In this document: piece by piece, positions 61,701 through 64,000 of the stretch
How positions within the stretch are numbered: the stretch's first letter is position 1
How the letters are laid out: the number at the start of each line of letters is the position of its first letter
NCBI GenBank assembly: GCA_003344405.1
Contig: NOWV01000097.1
Span: forward strand, 186,001 to 250,000
Origin: Trichoplax sp. H2
Taxonomy: Eukaryota > Placozoa > Uniplacotomia > Trichoplacea
Reading direction: 5' to 3'
DNA: 64,000 bases
Position numbers and translations under genes: made by a program
The notes under the pieces: model-generated
The model's input: the letters and a program-made list of their open reading frames with translations, nothing else
Databases searched by the model: none
Told to the model about the DNA's origin: nothing

Positions 61701-63806
61701 CTTTGTAGATTTCAGCAGTAATTTTGATTTAAATCACGATGCAATAGCTAGAATCATTTAATCAATCACGATTTGTAATGGAGAAGGTGCTAGCATCTAT
61801 GCGATTGCTGCGTAATGAAATTTCGTACGGCTTTAATAGAAAAAAGCCGGTTGTTGAATCGTGATATGGATGTTTTTTTTAAACGCAGATTTTAGTCTAT
61901 TCACGTTAAAAGTTTAACATATTTTTAATTTCTAGTAAAACCGCACTAACTTTCCTTCAAATTCTCTCATGATATTTGAGTACATCTATTCAACACAATT
62001 AGTAACTGTATCCAAACAGTCAGTCTTTATTTAGGGGATGCTCTAAGACTGATAACTTGAACAATTAATCTTATAATGTAATTTGAAAGAATTGCCATGA
62101 ATGTATAATAGCTTTTCATATCTAAAATTTACAGCACACACAATATTTACCTCAATTGCTTAATATAATGCACAGGTTTCTCTATTATCATTATAGCTAT
62201 ATGCCATAACAGCTGATATCGATTAAAAGACAGATACGAAATCAGTTGATAATATAATTTAAAAAAAGTACTAACAAAAGCCATCTTGATAATAGTTTTA
62301 TTGCATATCATTCTAATTTAGGATTTGAACTGAGAACTAAAGATGATTGTGTCCAAGCTTCGTTAAATTGTAGCATGCATGCATTATGTTATGCCAGCAT
62401 AAATACTAGCAATATTAACACTACAAGAATGTGCATATGCCCTAAAGGATTTACTGGAGATGGAGAAAGCTGCAAAGGTAAAATTAAGCTTGGAATCTAA
62501 CATCCTTTTATTATTTCTTAAAGAAGTTTTAAATAGCTGTTGGGATGGAATTACTATACTGCCCTGATTAATTAATTGACAATTTTGGGCTACAATAGAT
62601 ATAAATGAGTGTGCGGCCAATGAGCTTTTATGCTCTCCTACGACACATGAATGTGTTAATACTAATGGATCATACAGATGTGATTGTAAAAATGGTAATC
62701 AGTCTTGCGAAGGTAAAATATTTTACTGTACATTTTGAACTTTAGATAACGGATATTATAGTATCTAAATACTACTGAGCTAGTCTAGAATTTCATATTA
62801 AGTAAAAATCTAATTAATTATTTCAGTAATTTGCGCAGAAACATGTAAAAATGATGGAGTCTGTAGATGGACCAATGGTGCTGCAGAGTGCAGGTAATGA
62901 TTTCGTACTATTTAATATAAAATAAATATCAGAATTCGGCCATGTAATCATTTCTATGGAGTTATTGGTAACCTTATTACTGGATAAATGCATACTTAGG
63001 GTAGTTATATAATTTTAATTAAATTATGACAATCTAGTGGGATCTTTAAAGTATAATCTAAAAATTGCTCCTGATTATAAATTATAACATCTAGCGTGCG
63101 ATTTCGTTTAGTTATTAATTGATCTTAATCTATTCGATTAAATTGGAGCAGAGATTGTTTTCATTTAACACTTTAAGTGCTCTTTTGAGCCATTAAAATA
63201 TTGCTCTTATCTTACTCTGATGACTAAGATATAGGCATGCTTTAAGAAATTTTTTTCTAATTCTACTAGCTGTACGCATAATTTTCATGGCGAGTTCTGT
63301 CAATTTTACAATAATAAAATTCCTACCTTTGGTAAGTAAATTTTTGCTATTCGAAAATAAATTAAATTTTCGCATAATTTAAGTAGTTACGATTGCCTTT
63401 TGCGTGTTAGCTAACAATCCTAATCCATAAATATGCCGCTAATATGCGTTGCTTTAATTGCAGGAGGATTACCTATTTCAATTATGTTTATGCTTATTGC
63501 TGTGTTATTAGTATTAATTGGTATCACCGTTGGTTTATGCTACAAATTAAGAAAGCGTCCAAGGTAAGTTGTCATGTTTCGAATATCTGATTTACATGCG
63601 ATTACAAGCTGCATTTCTCTGGGAAGCCTTTCTAGAGCTAAATTTATTTTTTATTGGCTAGAAATCATCTTGGCCTACCTGATAAGAGAAAAAATAGGAA
63701 GAAATCAAATGGGAATACTATTAGTAACAACAGGAGAAGCCTTCAAAAACCGCCTATCTTCCGCAGTGATCCAGCGATAAATAATCGCTTAAGCGATATC
63801 ATATAA
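58721..63806 (+). CDS. Small EGF-repeat type I membrane protein
   Basis: Predicted cell-surface protein of 237 residues. Exons: 58721-58765, 59134-59185, 62322-62477, 62599-62712, 62827-62893, 62933-62967, 63464-63563, 63662-63806; every phase agrees and the total is 238 codons with the stop. Start: MWALTLLLLAGLHHM, a short signal peptide. Then come three EGF-like modules: one ending CPKGFTGDGESC, a calcium-binding type beginning DINEC, and a short one, CAETCKNDGVC. One transmembrane helix follows (SIMFMLIAVLLVLIGITVGL), with a stop-transfer KLRKRPR and a strongly basic tail of about 50 residues. The intron between exons 2 and 3 is over 3 kb, long for this window, so an exon there could have been missed. 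EGF-TM proteins of this form include adhesion molecules and growth-factor precursors; I cannot assign an orthologue. Confidence 0.75.
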
Positions 63807-64000
63807 CTTACATTCAAACTCAAAGTTCAAATTTTATCTTGACAATCCTTATCTACTTTAAGTAAGAAGTCTGCATTTTTGCATTATTAAATAATCCCTT
63901 TGATAATTTTTTCTTAATTTTATGGTTATGATTAATTTATTAATTTAATTATCAATATTCCTACAAAGGAAATATTATGGTACTATTTATATTTTGGGTC
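63807..64000. other. 3' flank of the EGF membrane protein gene
   Basis: AT-rich sequence after the stop codon. It probably holds the 3'UTR. No further coding exon is visible before the window ends. Confidence 0.4.

Overview
The window is AT-rich animal DNA. It has compact multi-exon genes, mostly with introns of about 40-400 bp and consensus GT-AG sites. The gene content (a complete Flamingo/CELSR adhesion receptor, a LARGE-type glycosyltransferase, TFIIIC subunit 1, a NB-ARC/TPR protein and an EGF membrane protein) points to an early-branching metazoan. A placozoan is my best guess and a sponge the second; this is inference from gene content, base composition and gene structure, not from a database match.

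Layout. 1-10.6 kb: no gene recognised. 10.7-11.8 kb: a less AT-rich block that is probably promoter and 5' leader of the next gene. 12,219-23,508 (+): a CELSR/Flamingo seven-pass cadherin in 14 exons, with a possible retained-intron isoform ending at 22,524. 24,515-31,471 (-): a secreted or lumenal protein in 22 exons with a carbohydrate-binding jelly-roll-like domain, a GT49 (LARGE/B4GAT1-type) domain and a second, different glycosyltransferase domain. It converges on CELSR. 32.2-35.1 kb: a repeat-rich spacer with degenerate repeats, a 111-bp minisatellite, a field of GTAC/TACTGTAC palindromes and a hairpin with two arms of about 144 bp. 35,392-45,804 (+): GTF3C1 (TFIIIC220), the B-box-binding subunit of RNA polymerase III factor TFIIIC, in more than 30 small exons, divergent from the glycosyltransferase gene. 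47,018-51,697 (+): a single-exon 1,559-residue NB-ARC/TPR (NLR-like STAND) protein ending in a CaaX-like box. 51.7-58.7 kb: no gene recognised; it contains a 20-N assembly gap next to a 194-bp duplicated segment. 58,721-63,806 (+): a 237-residue type I membrane protein with EGF-like repeats in 8 exons.

The exon models were built by hand, matching reading frame and splice phase across every junction. For CELSR, the glycosyltransferase and the EGF protein all phases close to whole codons from ATG to stop. For GTF3C1 most exons are firm, but at least two junctions do not close. The genes share no obvious pathway. CELSR (cell adhesion and polarity), the glycosyltransferase (matrix or glycoprotein glycans) and the EGF protein act at the cell surface, GTF3C1 in the nucleus, and the NB-ARC protein probably in cytosolic sensing.
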